The notes below the pieces were generated by a model that was not told where the DNA came from, searched no databases, and saw only the letters and a program-made list of their open reading frames with translations. This document shows positions 63,089 through 64,000 of a stretch of 64,000 nt of DNA, one piece after another (position 1 is the first letter of the stretch; every line of letters begins with the position of its first letter). The stretch is from an uncultured Clostridia bacterium (GTDB lineage Bacteria > Bacillota > Clostridia > Saccharofermentanales > Saccharofermentanaceae): the NCBI GenBank assembly GCA_946407705.1, contig CAMJPC010000003.1, positions 1-64,000 of the forward strand, written 5' to 3'. The position numbers and the translations under genes are program-made.

Positions 63089-64000
63089 TTACTTGAGCTG
63101 ATCTTCGGTGTAGTAACCGGAGTCGATGAGGATCTGCTTGTAGTTGCCAGCATCAGCAAATACAGGATCGCAGAGGTAAGAAGCAACTTCCTTCTTGTTG
63201 TTGTTGTAGGTGTTGTTTGTTTCTACCTTCTCGTTCTTGAGGATCTGGCTAACCATTGTAACTGTTCTCTCAGCAAGAGTACGTGTATCCTTGAATACGG
63301 ACATTGTCTGCTTGCCAGCGAGCATGTTCTTAACGGAAACGATGTCACAGTCCTGACCGGTAACTACAGGCCACTGACCGCCACGGCCTTCGCTGTTGTA
63401 ACGAGCGTCGAGAGCGTTTACAACACCCTGAGCTGTTGAGTCGTTAGAGCAAAGCCAAGCGTCGATGTTCTTGTCAGCATAGTTAGAGCCGATGATGTTC
63501 TCTGCTCTGGACTGAGCTGTAGCTGTTGACCATTCAGGTGTAGCAACAGAAGCGAAATCCTTCTGGCCGGAAACTACAACGAGCTTACCGGAATCGATGT
63601 AAGGCTTAAGAACGTCCATAGCACCGTTGAAGAAGAAACCAGCGTTGTTGTCGCCAGGATCGCCTGCTGTGAACTCGATGTTGAAAGGACCGGAAGCGTT
63701 GTCAAGGTCAAGCTTTTCCTTGACGAAGTTACCCTGGATCTGACCAACCTTGTAGTTGTCGAATGTTGCATAGTAGCTTACATTCTCGTTGTCCATAAGG
63801 AGACGGTCATAAGCGATAACAGGGATCTTCTTTGCAGCTGCCTTATCAAGAGCTGTACCGAGTGATGAAGACTCGATAGCTGCGATTACGAGAACCTTGC
63901 AACCTGAGTTGATCATGTTCTCAACCTGTGAGAGCTGAGTGTCGGCCTTGTTACCAGCATACTGAAGGTCTACTTCGTATCCTGCAGCCTCGAACTTCTG
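63089..64000 (-). CDS. Sugar-binding protein of the CUT2 transporter, N-terminus beyond the window
   Basis: 304 codons visible; the frame is open to the right edge, so signal peptide and start are missing. Periplasmic-binding-like fold: NMINSGCKVLVIAAIESSSLGTALDKAAAKKIPVIAYDRLLM, FTAGDPGDNNAGFFFNGAMDVL, WLCSNDSTAQGVVNALDARY, VTGQDCDIVSVKNMLAGKQTMSVFKDTRTLAERTV. Matches ChvE-type multiple monosaccharide binding proteins. Likely binds glucose, xylose or similar. Confidence 0.88.
   Translation of the reverse strand, partial: QKFEAAGYEVDLQYAGNKADTQLSQVENMINSGCKVLVIAAIESSSLGTALDKAAAKKIPVIAYDRLLMDNENVSYYATFDNYKVGQIQGNFVKEKLDLDNASGPFNIEFTAGDPGDNNAGFFFNGAMDVLKPYIDSGKLVVVSGQKDFASVATPEWSTATAQSRAENIIGSNYADKNIDAWLCSNDSTAQGVVNALDARYNSEGRGGQWPVVTGQDCDIVSVKNMLAGKQTMSVFKDTRTLAERTVTMVSQILKNEKVETNNTYNNNKKEVASYLCDPVFADAGNYKQILIDSGYYTEDQLK

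Overview
The window looks like a chromosomal segment of a strictly anaerobic Gram-positive of the class Clostridia (Bacillota), probably a gut or rumen type. Indications are strong AGGAGG-type ribosome binding sites, a GlgC/GlgD pair, a ferredoxin-dependent 2-oxoacid oxidoreductase, the [FeFe]-hydrogenase maturase HydE, a BirA-box bioY, an Lsa-like ABC-F protein and SpaA/Cna_B surface domains. The genus cannot be fixed from the sequence. I see no tRNA, rRNA, CRISPR array, insertion sequence or phage gene.

Layout, left to right. 1-3375 (minus): the N-terminal 1125 codons of a very large secreted subtilisin-like protease/adhesin that runs off the left edge. 3514-13814 (minus): a six-gene glycogen operon, glgB-glgC-glgD-glgA-GH13 hydrolase-zinc-ribbon membrane protein, with a promoter at 13814-13786 and a terminator at 3541-3514. 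13828-17198 (minus): a YtrA-type GntR regulator with an ABC exporter, preceded by a DUF975 membrane protein under an elaborate operator. 17490-20314 (minus): a vor/kor-type 2-oxoacid:ferredoxin oxidoreductase operon. 20349-31522: an exopolysaccharide region with a flippase, a polymerase/ligase, six glycosyltransferases and the amino-sugar genes glmM and nagB. 31611-36508 (minus): an SPFH/zinc-ribbon protein, an ABC transporter with a separate P-loop protein, and bioY. 36587-39508 (plus): a repeat-rich secreted protein behind an RNA leader with an intrinsic terminator. 39530-44564 (minus): a CPBP protease fused to a zinc ribbon, a small unknown protein and a GH3 lipoprotein. 44786-48852: ilvA, then hydE with two small genes and a second YdjG-like zinc-ribbon protein. 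49138-50807 (plus): an ABC-F gene behind a short-leader-peptide attenuator. 50932-58589: a membrane-anchored regulator, small redox and zinc-ribbon proteins, a CrtI-like oxidoreductase, an orphan type IV pilin, a PHP phosphoesterase and a DUF3089 lipoprotein. 58624-64000 (minus): a CUT2 sugar ABC transporter with two permeases; its binding protein is cut by the right edge.

Main themes are carbohydrate storage and uptake, cell-surface and exopolysaccharide construction, and an unusual number of membrane-linked C4 zinc-ribbon proteins (two YdjG-like, one YdjI-like SPFH protein, a CPBP fusion and a four-ribbon protein). The most interesting signals are regulatory or architectural: the ABC-F attenuator (leader peptide MRKTIC), a second leader with competing terminator and antiterminator pairings at 36619-36732, a nested 10-bp-phased operator at 17162-17198, two apparently leaderless glycosyltransferase genes, and histone-H1-like tails on both glycogen synthase and branching enzyme.
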